Positions 12,367-25,005 are shown, numbered from the stretch's first letter. The stretch: DNA of 64,000 nucleotides from Bombardia bombarda (GCA_030512295.1 JAULSR010000002.1:2480001-2544000), one strand, 5' to 3'. Notes: generated by a model not told the origin, from the letters alone. A program made the numbers and translations.

Positions 12367-13855
12367 ACAGACAGACAGACAGAATAGACAGAAGAGGATA
12401 GCGAAATATTACTCTCTGTATACGCAGTCATTGCTTGGTATGAGTGGATAATCAGTACAGGCCGTAGCCATTTTCCATTTATCCAGTTCACATGTGTATA
12501 TTACCTACCTTACCTCTTAACGCTTAACCATACAGCTACATACATACATGGATGACTCACGTAGATGCTGCGCATCTCCCGAATTAATAGATAAGGTTAG
12601 CTCATGGGTGCTTAACTGCATAGACAAAACGATATCTCCGTGGAGTGCATATTGGGTGGTGTTGTAGTTTTGGCAGGCGCCTGCCTATGCACCGTATCAG
12701 GGGGTGTGAAACGAATAGCCCATGAGGGGGAAAGGTCGGGCAATTTCTACTTCTTCGACCAACGCTTTGAAAATTAGCTGTAATATGCAAGTCTCTCCTT
12801 GTTTATTATATTGCAGTGAGAACGAGATGAGAAAAAGCGGCCTTGAAATTTCAAGTTTGCTGAATTCGTACATCGGTGGTTGCTTAGGTAGATAAGACGT
12901 GGGATGTCAAGGAGGTGGACGAGAGGTGACCCCCACATTCCGTTCTACAACAACCCCTCAACCCCTCTGCTGGCGCTAACGGCCCGTCCCAAGACTGTTT
13001 CGTTTCGTTCTGAGAATTCCCGGGCTCCTTCCATGGGCCACTAGGAACTACCTAGGTTGTTTCAAAGAGCGTAGTACTAGGATTACATGCCGTATGTATA
13101 GAAAATTTCCTTTCCTATTTTCGGATTTACGAACGCTAACAAGCGTTAGATCGGCTGTCTTTGATCCCAGTCTTTGATCAAATTACATAGTATTGTACCT
13201 GGGGTCTGAAGTTCTCTACTGTGTAAACAAGGCTCGGAGTACCTGTAGGACAACGATAATAACGTACTAATTCAAAGCTATCGTGAAGAGATGTCGGGAT
13301 AAGTTCGAACGCTATGATTACCTGGTATCTGTATATCACCTTTACTGAGTAGATAAACGGAAAAATATTCTGTTATTCATATTCCCGTCAGTAAACCGTG
13401 ACGCTAGACTACCCCAAGACAACTGGCCGGGGTCGATGCAATGCGTACCCGGTCAAGGTGACATGGAAGGTTCCCGCGCGGCTCCACACGCACAGGGGAC
13501 TGGCAGCGGCTCTTTAGCGGGCACACTCCCCTAGCTGAACTCAAAGGTTTAGCCGCTCAACGACGTCAAATTTCTTTACTTCGACAGTCGAGAACAAGAC
13601 CAACTGTTGCATACTCAGAGTCTACAGCGCCTATTTATATTCTATACTGTCCGGAAGGACTCGCAAATGGCTATATACTACTAATTGTTGCCGACACTGT
13701 TCTGTCGAAGACTGCGCGACCCGGAAACTCTCGATCGGATGCACCGAGGCGAGACGCGCCGCGTTCGCGACACGAAAGATCAGCTCGACACCCATTAAAA
13801 CCACAGCACGAGTCCACGACCATTCGACATCGAGCCCGAATTGGGCGAAACAGCT
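12367..13855. other. Intergenic, no gene recognised
   Basis: Starts with a short GACA repeat after the stop codon (12365-12383). The rest is AT-richer promoter-like DNA for the next + strand gene. No RNA gene or element recognised. Confidence 0.5.
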
Positions 13856-16224
13856 ATGGACGGCCTTTCGCGAATGTCGGACATTGATGGCGATTTTGAC
13901 GAGGTGGCAATCATTGTGGTGGACGACGAGAGACAACAACAGACGACAGGCGCAAACGCCAGAGACATGAGATCGCCGCCCGCCAAGACGAGATCCTTGT
14001 CGGACGGAGGAACACCAAAGCTATCACCATCACCACATATCTTTGAGTCGCCACGGCGTCGCTCAAAGGATGATATAGGCATCCGGGACAAGGAGCGAGA
14101 GAGCGAGCGGCTTGTGAGGGAGAGGGACCTCCACCAAATGGAGAGGGATCAAATGTCCTCAGTGCCCTCAACCCCAGTGCGCGCGGGGTTCCCAGTCAGA
14201 AGCCTAGCGCTGCAACTGACCCAGCAGACCCAGCAGACCCAGCAACAGCACCAGCACCAGCACCAGCACGAGCACGAGCACGGGCAGCAGCACCAGCCAA
14301 ATGCAACTCCGCCTGCCGCCCAGTCGTCATCATTGTCATCGGCCAACAACTTCAATCCCGCCCCGCTCTCGCCAAAACTCGACCACTCCCACATCTACGC
14401 CTCGCCGACAAACATCCTGCCTCGGCGATCGCGTGGCCTCGACTTCTCCCGCGCCGCCACCAGCCTGCATCACTCCACCCTCGCCGACCAGGCAACTCCC
14501 GACTCGTCCCCCACCATCGGCTCCCGCGCCATGAACATCCCCGGCCGGCGGAATGGCGACAACGGAATTGCCGAGCAGACCTCGAACAACCTCTGGACCG
14601 TCATGGGCAACCAGGAACGCATGCACGTGTCGAGCTCCCTGGGCAGCAACACCCACATGTGCTCTGACACATCCTCGAGCTCGGACGAGGACGACTACAT
14701 GGACGAGGACACGGAGGACGCCTACGTCACCACCCCCCAGGTTTCCAAGACGAGCAATGCACCCGCCAGCACGCGCGCGCCGTGGATGAACGGCGGCTCC
14801 CCCGCCGTCAACAGTCTCGTCAGCTTCCAGCAGCGCCAGCGCCAGCGGAAACACCAGGCCACAAAAAAGAAGATGCGGACGCCGCTGGGGTTCGGCTTCA
14901 ACTCCCCCACTGCCTCGTCTGCCATCTCCAAGTCTCCGCCGTCGAGGGACATGTCCAGCGCGCATGCGAGACGGGAAAGCATCAGCTGGGCCGCCAACCA
15001 GCTGCACATATCTGGCAGCGAGAGCGACGACAACCACAACAGACACCTCGACGGCGTTGACAGCCCATCACGGCCAAGTGTCATACGGCGCCCTGTCACG
15101 CGTCGAGGGAACCTGCTGGTGGGTGTTCCCTCCCCATTTGATCTAATAAAGCCCCCAGTTGCTCACCTCTGCTAACCCACCCCCAGCCCAAAACCAAAGG
15201 CTTCGCGCGTATTCGCGCCGCCCTGCTGGAAGAAAGCGCACCGGTCGAGACCGAAGTCCGCCGCGAGGCCGAGGTCGTCCGCCAGGTCCGCGAGAGCGAC
15301 ATGGACCTCGAACCCAGACAGCCCCCGGCATCGCACTCGGCAGCAACAACCGCGCTCTCCAGCCCCAACCTGGCAACCCTAGACAACCTGGACGAAAACT
15401 CCGAGGACGCTATGATGATGGACACGACGACAACGACAACAACGATGACGACAGCAGCAGCAGCAGCAGTAGCAGCAGGACCCAACGGCCTCGGCCTATC
15501 AGCCAGCTTCAAGCAGCAAGCCATCAAGAACTCCAAGGGCAAGATCTTCTGGGACACCTTCTCCGAAACCGGCATGACCCCGCCGCCGCCACACATCACC
15601 CCGCCGCCTCCGTCCTTTAACCTCAACGGTCGCAGCAGCAGCAGTCAGGGTGGGGGCGAGGACGTCAACATGGACTCGCCGTCCGCCACCAGCTCCAGCA
15701 GCGCGCAGCACCAGCAGAACCCATTCGTCCTCCCGCCGCCGACGACGACCACAACGACGAGCAGCTCGGGCAACGGGACACCGCTGGGCGGTGGTGGGCC
15801 CGCGAGCCAGGGCAGTAGTTCTAGTATTGGCGCGCCGGTAGGCCCCGGCGGTACCCTCCCGCCAACAGCAGCAGAGATCACGCGTCGGATTAATAGCAAG
15901 CGCCGGCGGGACGACGATTTCGACCCGGTGAGCTTCAAGCGCCGCGCTGTCAGCCCTGGGATGGGTAGCAATGGGACTGGCGGTAGCGTGCATAACTCGC
16001 CTGTTATGCAGAGTCCGTTGCAGAGGGATATGGCGCCGTGGGGCGGGGGAGGGGGAACCGGTGGTGGTGGTGGTGGTGGTGGTGGTGGTGGTGGTTCGCG
16101 GCCTGGGAGTGTGGGCGGGGATGGGACGGGTAAGGGTGGTGAGAGGCATGGGAGTAAGGCGAGGATTGGGTTTCAGGGGATGGTGGATACTAATGATGGG
16201 ATTACGAGGTTGAGTATTGAGTGA
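13856..16224 (+). CDS. Large disordered protein, 766 aa, unknown role
   Basis: Exons 13856..15118 and 15187..16224, phase-0 68-nt intron. Almost wholly low complexity: poly-Q/H (near residues 125-150), an acidic SSSDEDDYMDEDTEDAY patch, Ser/Pro-rich parts and a poly-Gly tract (16063-16094). Three islands look conserved rather than random: the N-terminal MSDIDGDFDEVAIIVVDD; a basic block across the splice site (RRGNLLPKTKGFARIRAALL followed by EVRREAEVVRQVRESD); and RRDDDFDPVSFKRRAVSPG with a C-terminal ARIGFQGMVDTNDGITRLS. Such islands in a disordered chain suggest a nuclear regulator or cell-cycle phosphoprotein, but I do not recognise the family firmly. The start is the first ATG (MDGLSRMSDIDG). 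Confidence 0.7.
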
Positions 16225-17149
16225 GGGTGGTGGGTGGTGAAGAGCTGGGGTAGGGAGGCAGGTGGAAGGTTGGGCCGTGTCTGTGGTATGGATGGGATTA
16301 CTCGAGGCTACGGTCTGTTGGGATCGTCGCACAGACCTCATGGCCAGAGGTTTGGGTTGTTGGGCCCCCTGCTTTCCTCTTTATATGGGAAGAGTTTCCT
16401 TTCTTTCTTCTTCTTTCTTCTTCTTCCTTTTTCTTTTACATAATTGTTTGGTCCTGATTGGGAATTTGCATCATACCGGACAATGGTACATAACCACGAT
16501 ATAGGGGAAAGACGGAGGGGGGAGAGTGAGAGGGAATTAACTGGGACATTGGGAAGGTTCAGTTTTGCATACCTACTTTGCATCAACATCCGGCGTTTTT
16601 ATACTTGGGCATTATCTCTTCTTTAATACATATGGAACAGGCGCTCACGTCAATGGGCGGATTTTTCATCTGTTATTTTCTTTCTGGTTGGTCTTTGGGA
16701 ATAGGAGTTCAGGGCGTTTATGTACAAAAACGGTCGGTTGGTCGGCTGGCGAGGGCAGGCAGGCAGGCAGTTTGGCATATATTATTTCAACTTTCATCAT
16801 TCATCCACAGTTGGTCGCTTCATGTGCTTTCATAACTTTCTCTTCTTGTACACAACTATCACTAACATGGGATACGGTATGCAGTAGTTATATAAACACC
16901 CGAATAAGAAACTGCGAGGCCTTTTGTCGTGTACTCGGGTTCTAATCGATGAAGAATGAGAATCTGGGTATATCAGGGTTGGCTATCATTTCAGTAATGC
17001 TTGGGGACAATTAACATTAACATGTAGATAGGTATTTGTCACATCCTTGCTTGCCGTGCTTGCTTGCTGTTGCGGCGCTCAATCCCATAAAACTTCTAAA
17101 ATAACCTCAACCCACAACTAGGAAAACCGTCCATGCCTTCCAGCCCCCA
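16225..17149. other. Convergent 3' flank region
   Basis: Lies between a + strand and a - strand gene that converge, so it should hold two 3' UTRs. TC-rich run near 16390-16440 and a GGCA repeat near 16765. No gene recognised. Confidence 0.5.
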
Positions 17150-17444
17150 TCAGCGAGCCTCCAATGCCCCTCTCACCGACCCCCCAGTGCCGGGGAGGCC
17201 GATACCAATCCCCTCCTCGGGGACATAGAGTGTGCCGAGGCGTTCGTCCAGCCAGCGCGCCAGCTCCTCGACCTGGCGGCGCATCGTCAGCACGCCGGCC
17301 GCTGATAGATGCTGGCCATCGCCGCCACCGCTACTCATTGCGCTATCTTGGCTCGCGATGGTGCCGGGGCGAGCGCTGAGGATGCTGGCGGTGGAGGGGG
17401 AGCCGATTGGCGGTGATGCGGTGTTTGGCTGTTGCTGTCCGTGG

Positions 17445-17489
<45 letters not shown>

Positions 17490-18247
17490 CGGGAAGATGA
17501 TCCGGCTGGGAGGAGGTTAGAGTCTGTGTTGTTATTGTTGTCTCCGTCGCCTGTTGGTAATGGTGGTGGTGGTGGTGGTGGTGGTTGGGATGAGGTAGCG
17601 GCACTGCCGCTTTCTCCGGCGTGATCTTCCGACCCTGTGGGTGGTGTGTTTTGATGGCTTGACTTGCCGTCTCCTGCCGCTCCTCCGTTGTTGTTGGTGT
17701 TATGACTGGAGGTGTTACCGCCGCCGACATTACCTCCCATGCACACAAACAGCATCCCGCACCGCAGACGGCGAATCACAAAGACGGCACCGCTGCCAAG
17801 CTGCACCGTCACAGCAGGCGCGTCTCCAGCTCCTTCTCTGCTCGTATCACTGCCGCCGCTCTTCTTCTGACGACTATTGTCGACAAGTTGTTGCCCTCGT
17901 TGCTGTTGCTGGCGTGACCTGATCGGCAGCGCCATCTCCACCGCGTCCTCGAGCGCGCCACCACTGCTGCTGCTGCTACCGCTGCGAGTGCTGCTGCTGC
18001 TGCCGTTGTGTTCAGACGTCGTGGGTGCGTGGAGGGCCCAGAGCGAGGCGGCGACGCCGCAGTGTCGACGCAGGACGCTCGCGGGTAAGGTGCTGGCGTG
18101 GGCGAGAAGCTTGCCGGCCGGCGTGGTCAGGGCGGCCATGCGGATGTGAGGTGAGAGGTTGGCGTGCAGGAAGGCGGTGACGCGCTTGCTGAGGAGGAGG
18201 GGAGGCGGCGGCGGTATGATGCCGGCGCCGGCGCCCGGGCGGGACAT
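17150..18247 (-). CDS. Roadblock/LC7-like protein with poly-Q inserts, 365 aa
   Basis: Single exon. Three segments match the roadblock fold in order: an N-terminal helix and hairpin (RVTAFLHANLSPHIRMAAL, then TPAGKLLAHAS), a central helix (VLRRHCGVAASLWALH), beta strands (VTVQLGSGAVFVIRRLRCGMLFVCMGG), and a C-terminal helix (MRRQVEELARWLDERLGTLYV). The conserved pieces are separated by long disordered loops with Ser, Gly, Pro and a poly-Q run of about 14. LAMTOR/EGO-type roadblock proteins scaffold Rag GTPases on the vacuole for TORC1 signalling; that role is an inference from fold pattern only. Dynein light chain 7 and Mgl-type proteins are alternatives. Confidence 0.55.
17444..17489. repeat. 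(TTG)n microsatellite, codes for poly-Gln on the - strand
   Basis: About 15 tandem TTG units inside the roadblock-like gene; read on the - strand as CAA codons. Likely length-polymorphic. Confidence 0.9.
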
Positions 18248-18927
18248 GATGGCTTGGAATGGATGGTCTGGTGACTTTTTATCGGGGTTGGGTTCAGAGA
18301 GGGTGTTGTTGAGGTTCGGGGAGGGTGGGTTGTCTGGTTTGTTTTTGTTTTATTCAATCGTGGAAATAGGGGGTTAGGGCGCCAGTGTTGTTAAGCAGAT
18401 ATATAGATTGATTGACGGCGCGCTTTGTGGGTATGTTTGGACTTAGTGTGGTAGTCGAGGTCAGTAAAATTTGAAGCTGACTTGTTGACTTGCTTGGTTG
18501 TCGGTCATCGTCACCAGAAGAGCCCCCGGACTGGAAGACTTGCGGGACCTGCCACAAGGTGCGGGGCAGTCGTAGCTCGGGCAGCTTCCTTGTTCAGCCC
18601 CGAAGTGTGGGACTGTTAAAACAGTCAGCTATTTATCGATAAGATCACGACGATCTAGTAGGGGTCCTCACACATCTTAGCACTAAGTCTAAGTTCCTAT
18701 ACCTCATTCTCCTATTAAACGAGATATCATCTTATACAAAAGCCATCTTTATTTTCCAACAAGCTTTCTGATCTATTGACATACTATATCTATATTTCTC
18801 ATCCTTCGATGAAAAAAGAAAGTTGCTTCCAATCGCACCATTTGCCTATCCTGAAGTACATAGCATAACTTACGTCTCCTAGACCCGAATCCATCCTGCT
18901 TCCCTATTTCAAACGTCACTGGCACCA
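18248..18927. other. Intergenic
   Basis: Promoter of the roadblock-like gene on the left and 3' flank of DAC1 on the right. AT-rich stretch at 18600-18800. No gene recognised. Confidence 0.5.
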
Positions 18928-20401
18928 CTACTCATATCCCTCTCTCTCTCTCTCTTTCTCTTTCCCTCTTTCTCTTTCCCTCTCAAACACCTTTGCCCCA
19001 AACTTCCAGACTTCATCCACCACAAGGTTAGTGCGGTCTCCGACGCTCTCCTCAGACAAAACAACGAGGTCGGCATCCGCGCCCGCATCTAGACTTCCCT
19101 TGACGCCCTGCACACCCAACATGGCAGCCGGAGTGCTGGTGACCGCCTTCAGCGCCTGAGGGATAGTCGCCCCAGACCAGTTGAGGAAGTTGTTGACGCA
19201 GTCAATAAGGATGGAGGAACTAAAAGTCCATAATGAGCAAAAAGGACAAACTCCACAACAGTCAGTAAAATGTTGGACTCACCTCCCCGCAATAGTCTCA
19301 GAACCCTCCAACAACAGCACGGCACCCTTCTTAGTTATGAAGAACTCGCCCTCGCCATTCGTCCACGGATACGTGCCGTCCGGTAGGCCAGCCATGTGCA
19401 TGGCGTCAGTGACGAGAATGAACCCGTCGGGGTGGGCGTTCCAGGCGATCTTGATGGTGGTGGCGTGCAGGTGGATCCCATCAGCGATGACGCCGAAGAA
19501 GGGTCTCGGCAGACTTTCAGCAATGCCGAGGACGCCAAAGATTCCCGGGTTGCGGTGGTGCAGAGGCCGCATCGCGTTGAAGAGGTGCGTGATCATGGTC
19601 GCGCCGGCGGCAACCGCGGCAGATGCTTCCTCGTACGTGGCCTCGGAATGGCCGATGGAGTAGATGATGCCTCGCGAGCGGATGTCGGGAATGAGTGCTG
19701 TCATTTGGCCGAGTTCGGGGGCGGCTGTGATCATTTTGATGGGGGCTGGTGATGGGTCTGGGCTGGCGGGGTTTGGGTTGATGTTGGCTGCGCCGTACAT
19801 GTCTTCGAGGTCTGAGAAGGTTTGGGCTTTCCTGAGGACTTTGGGGTTATGCACGCCGTTCTTGCCCGGGTTGAGGAAGGGCCCTTCGACATGGGCGCCG
19901 AGGGATTCGGCGCCTTCTTGTCCATTGCGCGATTGACCCGAGGGTCCAAGGTAGGGGAGGACCTGAGATATGCTTGAGTATGTGGTATACTTGAATCTGG
20001 TGATATGAACTGACCTTGTGGTAAAGCTGGCTTGTCTGACTTGTCACAGTTGGGATGTAGGATGTGACGCCGGTCTGGACGAGTTTCTTATTCAAGTCCC
20101 GTACCTTCTTCCCATACTGTGACATGTCATCTAAGACAGTTGAGAAGTTGAAGCCAAAGGCGCCATTGAGTTGACACTCGATGAAGCCCGGCGACACGAT
20201 GCGGCCGCCGAGGTCGAACATCTCGTCTGGCAGTATGAGCTCATCGTAGAAGGCTGCCTGGCTGCGGAGGATCTTGCCCGTGGCTGAGCTAACCCAGACA
20301 TCGTCCCATACCAGTGAATTGCCACGAACGAGGCGGCAGTTGGTCAGCTTGGTGATGCCATTCCTTGGTGGTGTTGGGCTTCGGGATTCGGCAAACGGCA
20401 T
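18928..20401 (-). CDS. dac1: N-acetylglucosamine-6-phosphate deacetylase
   Basis: Exons complement(18928..19219, 19283..19962, 20015..20401) give 452 aa. NagA-family amidohydrolase: removes acetate from GlcNAc-6-P to give GlcN-6-P in the cytosol. Visible active-site elements: metal ligand Glu155 in AHVEGPF, His234 in IGHSEATY, His255 in HLFNAM, His293 in DGIHLH and the catalytic Asp315 in LVTDAMHMAG. The order and spacing fit the family. The C-terminus is unusual: a pure Arg/Glu/Lys tail (about 16 residues) encoded by a TC/TTTCCC microsatellite at 18940-18985. Head-to-head with the GH3-GNAT gene across 1.5 kb, which suggests shared control by GlcNAc. Confidence 0.96.
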
Positions 20402-21867
20402 GGCTCAACGTTGGGCTCCAGGGCTGTGCTCAGCGGTGAGGAGGGCTGGGTTAGTTGAGGAATACCATGTATCAATTAGGATTAGGTTATAGGAGGCTCG
20501 TGAAGTAAATACTTCTAGGACAATTGTCCTGTATCTTCAAATCTTGGTGCGCCATCCATCTGTATAAAGCAAGAATAAGCATGCCACAGGAAGGCAAACC
20601 TTATCACGACTTTGGTACGGTAGGTTCCAAACAGCTCCATGTTCCAGGCCCTAGGTCTCCATCCATTCACACAAAGACACCCGAGGAAAGAGCCGCCCGA
20701 TCTCGCACAGAAAGCTACGACACTATAGGTCGCCCACTCACTGGCGCGTCATGAGGTGTGTGACCAGGTAACAAACAAGCCCAAAAGTGTTTGAACCAGG
20801 TACTTGGGCCCTGATTCAACCTGAGAATGGTGAGCAGCGGAGATTATCGGCATAGGTAGGTAAAGGTATCCTGCAGCCCGTCATGGTTGGTTGAGCGACA
20901 TGAGCAGAGAGGAGCATTGTCGCAGCATCACAACACCCAATTAGACACCCACATGCTTGTTCCATGAGATTGCATTCGTCCAGAACAATCTAAGGTAATC
21001 GTCGAGTCACCTCCAGATAGGCTCGCTGGCTGATGGATTACTAAAGGGTGCGATCATCATCCCTCTAGATTGCCAGGCCGTGGTCCATGTTCATGATTGA
21101 TTTGGGAGCTCAATCTTGGGCTGGCAACCTTGCAGCATCCCGTTATCCGTGTGCCTAGGCAATCGAAGGATCCTCTGGGCCTTTGAGAGGTGTCGACTAT
21201 CGGCAGTACTTGTTCAGGTAGTGCATTTGCTGTGATGGAGGAAGCTTGAAGGCGCCCTAGAATGTAACGTTAAACGTCGCCAGTGGAAGTCACGAGGACT
21301 CGGTAACAGGAGACAAGCGCGACAGGAGCGATGGAGAGGGAGGACAGAGGCACCTACTCAATCCGGGCAAGTGCAATTCTGAACGCCTCAAGCACCCTTA
21401 ATTATACTACTGTCCCCCAGACTGTTCGCGGCCGGCTATTGGCCAGTGACCAACCGTTCACTCAATCCGACAAACGGCAGGAACCAACCACCAATCCTTT
21501 TCCATTCAGTTTCTAAGCACAACCCGAGAGTTTAATTCCTGACCTGACACAAGCTTCTTTTTTTGCGGCACCGTATGGGCACAGCTCCGACTGGGAACTG
21601 GGACGTGACAGTCTGAAAAGGCCAAGCCAAGCCCAGTGCAAAGTTACGAGGTACCTCTGTACCGTAGTAAGCAACAACCGCCCCTCATTGTTACACTTGG
21701 TGGTTTTGCGGACCGACCATCTCAGCTCCGCTGCACCACGAACCCATCATGTCGCCATAATACGTGACAACTGCAAAGACAAGCCTCGTGCCGTGCCCTG
21801 TACCCGTTGCCTATTACGTACGTCAGCAAGGCGTACCTACAAGCGAGTACCTCGTACAAGACGAATA
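20402..21867. promoter_or_regulatory. Divergent DAC1/NGS1 promoter region
   Basis: 1.47 kb between the start codons of two divergently read GlcNAc genes. ORFs here are short and of no recognised family. A CACAAA hexamer (NDT80-type core CRCAAA) lies at 20670-20675, but a hexamer is expected by chance, so it is not offered as a proven site. Confidence 0.5.
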
Positions 21868-24800
21868 ATGGCAAAGTTCGACGGCGACCTAGACCCACTA
21901 TGGAAGGATCTGGACCGGTACGTTCATGAATGACATTGGAGCTATGCTCCTCTCCTCCTTAGCCCACCCTCACTCGGCTGCCGAGAGCCAACGCCGTCTG
22001 GTCGGACCGTTGCTCTCCGCCCCGACTACCCGAGACGGGAGGGCACGGCGAGGCTACTGGCTATGCCGTCTAAGTGATGTGGTGCCATCTTGCTGACGTT
22101 GGCCTCTTGCTCCGCCTTACAGGGCCATTGGCCAGATGTTGATTATGGGATGGGATGGCACCGAGGTCACGCCCCAGATCCGCCATCTCATTGAAGACCA
22201 CCACCTCGGTTCCATTCTCTTAACAGCCAAAAACCTCAAATGTTGTTTCTGCCCCTGTCCCCTTCTTCCCTTGGGCACATAGTGCGTGCCTGTTGCTGAC
22301 TCTCCCCATCGTAGCTGCCCATCAAACGGCACGGCTCGTCCAGGAGCTACAGACCATTGCTCACCAAGCTGGACACCCCCAACCCCTTTTGATCGCGCTA
22401 GATCAGGAGAATGGCGGCGTCAACAGTCTGTTTGACGAGGACTACATCTGCCAGTTCCCCAGCTCCATGGGCCAGGCGGCTGCAGGGAGTCCTGATCTGG
22501 CATATAACATTGCAAAGGCCACCGCAACCGAAGTCTCGGCCGTCGGCGTCAACCTGGTCCTCGGCCCCGTGCTAGATGTCCTGACCAATGCGCGCTATCA
22601 ACCGCTCGGCGTCCGGGCCACCGGTGATGACCCCCAGGAGGTCTCCCAGTACGGCATCGCCGCCATGAATGGCTACAAAGACGCTGGAGTTGCTACCTGC
22701 GGGAAACACTTTCCTTCCTACGGGAATCTAGACTTTTTGGGCTCTAGCTTGGATATACCGATCATAACCCAGACCCTGGAGGAGCTTTCACTGAGCGCCC
22801 TTGTCCCTTTCCGGAATGCCATCGCCACGGGGAATCTAGACGCCATGTTCGTCGGAGGCTGTGGCATTGCCAATCCTTCCATGAATGTGAACCATGCATG
22901 TCTATCTGACCAGGTTGTCGACGACCTTTTACGAAACGAGCTCGGCTTTAACGGAGTTGCCATCTCGGAATGTCTTGAAATGGAAGCCCTGAGAAATGAG
23001 ATTGGCGTCAAGACCGGCACTGTCATGGCTGTCGAGGCTGGCTGTGACTTGGTCCTGCTCTGCCGTGCCTATGATGTTCAGCTGGAAGCCATCTCCGGAC
23101 TCAAGCTTGGCGTGGAGAACGAGCTCATCACCAAGGAGCGCGTTTATATCTCCTTGAAACGCGTCCTCCGTATGAAGAACTCGTGCACGTCCTGGTCAAA
23201 GGCGCTTAACCCGCCGGGCATTTCTCTACTCTCCAAAATCCACCCCAACCATCTCGCCCTCTCTATGAAAGCATATGGCGACTCCATTACCGTTATGAGG
23301 GACAATGAGAAACTGCTTCCGCTGAATGAGTCGATGCATCAGGAGGAGGAATTACTCTTATTGACTCCCTTGGTTAAGCCACTTCCTGCTTCATCCATGA
23401 CTAAAACCATCCTCGAATCTAAGAACAAGACAGATAGTTCACAGACAATTCATGATAAATGGATTCACCGCGACCGTGGAGCCATCATGAGTGGCGAGGG
23501 AGTATTCAGAGAGCTCGGCAGATCCTTGGCACGCGCAAGACACGGCAAGCTCCTACATACCTCTTACACTGCCAATGGCGTGAGACCAGGTCAGGCCTTT
23601 CCCATGTTTCAATGCTTTCTTCTTTATATACTGATAAACCTTAGTACACGAGAACCTAATCCATCGGGCTACAACCATCATCATCGTCACAGCCGATGCA
23701 AATCGAAATCTCTATCAGGCGGGCTTCACCAAACATGTTGCCATGATGTGCTCAATGCTAAGAGCCAGCGGCCAAAAGAAGTCACTAGTTGTCGTTGCTG
23801 TCAGCTCGCCTTATGATTTCGCCATGGACAAGACAGTCGGAACGTATATCTGCACGTTCGACTTCACCGAAATGGCCATGTTTGCCCTTGTGCGGGCATT
23901 ATTCGGTGACTTTACGCCTCAAGGGACCCTTCCCGGTACTCTACGGAAGAGCAAGAAGGTACTAAAATCACGACAGCACTGGCTAGTCGAACCGTATAAC
24001 CAAGACCGCGATAGCCAAGGACTCGATGACCTCCTGCAAACCTTGGCCAGAGCAAGCGCGCCGAACCATCAGTACCTGCAGACAACAAACGCCAGTGCAT
24101 TCGAAATCTACAACCCGGGTATCGAGGAAGCGCATTTTGTCGTCCGAAACAGCAGCACACAAGCCCTATATGGATTCTGTGCCACATACTACACAAAAGG
24201 AACCGGCGTGATCGGCGCCATCTTCGTAGACCCCGCAAAGCGCAACGTCTCGATCGGGAGGTCCCTCCACCGCCGAGCCCTCCGAGGCCTGACACAGAGA
24301 AGGGGCATCAAGAAAGTCCAACTCGGCATGTGCTTCCCCGGCATCTTCCTCGGCATCCCCGTCGACGACGGCGCCGTCCTGAAATCCTGGTTCGCCAGCA
24401 ACGGCTGGGACCTGCAGTTCCCCAAGCGCCTCACAAACATGACCATCCCCGACCTGAACACCTGGAGCGCACCCGAGGGCCTCCTCCAGAGCATCCAGCG
24501 CGCCAGCATCAGCTTCGACCTCATCCACGGCCTCGACAACTCGGAAAGCGTGCTGAACCACGTGGCCACGCACGCCAGCCCCGAGGTCTTTGAGCTGTAC
24601 AAGTTTGCCCTGCAAGAGACCAAGACGTGCGGCGTCGTTCGCGCAAAAAGCCCTGTGGATAGTCTGTTGGGCACGGTTATTATCTGCAGCCCGGGCAGTC
24701 ATCTGTCGAATTACATACCCGCGCTGCAGCCGCTTGCGGACGCGGAGCTGATTGGGGGCATTATTGCGCCCATTGTGCCGTCGACGGCGCAGGCGAATCT

Positions 24801-25005
24801 GGTGCTGCAGGGCCTGGCGCTCATGGGGGTGAGGCAGAACAAGGCGCACAAGTCGACGCGGAGCGTGCTGAGCTGGGTGCAGGATGAGTCGTATGAGCCG
24901 CTGCTGGCGATGGGGTTCGGTGTGCTGCAGGCGTTTGAGGAGGTTACGAACGCGCCGGAGAATGTGAGCTTCCCTTGTCCCCCTTTGTTTGTGTTGGGTG
25001 AGTGA
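21868..25005 (+). CDS. ngs1: GH3 (NagZ-like) fused to GNAT acetyltransferase; NGS1-type GlcNAc sensor
   Basis: Exons 21868..21917, 22123..22241, 22315..23589, 23645..25005 give 934 aa. Residues 18-340 are a NagZ-type GH3 barrel (ALDQENGGVN, GKHFPSYGN at 186-194). Residues about 480-560 form a linker/Rossmann-like part. About 630-760 is a GNAT domain with the acetyl-CoA loop region VSIGRSL, and 790-925 looks like a second, degenerate GNAT-like half. In Candida albicans the same fusion, Ngs1, senses GlcNAc through the GH3 part and acetylates histones at GlcNAc genes. The hydrolase residues are altered here: the usual DSH loop reads SSL (200-202), and the nucleophile Asp position is Glu275 in SECLEM. 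This favours sensing over hydrolysis. Nuclear action is inferred. Confidence 0.9.

Noticed and set aside
20670..20675. CACAAA as an NDT80/RON1 binding site in the DAC1/NGS1 promoter
   Set aside because: A six-base core occurs by chance at this length; no second well-spaced site was found by eye.
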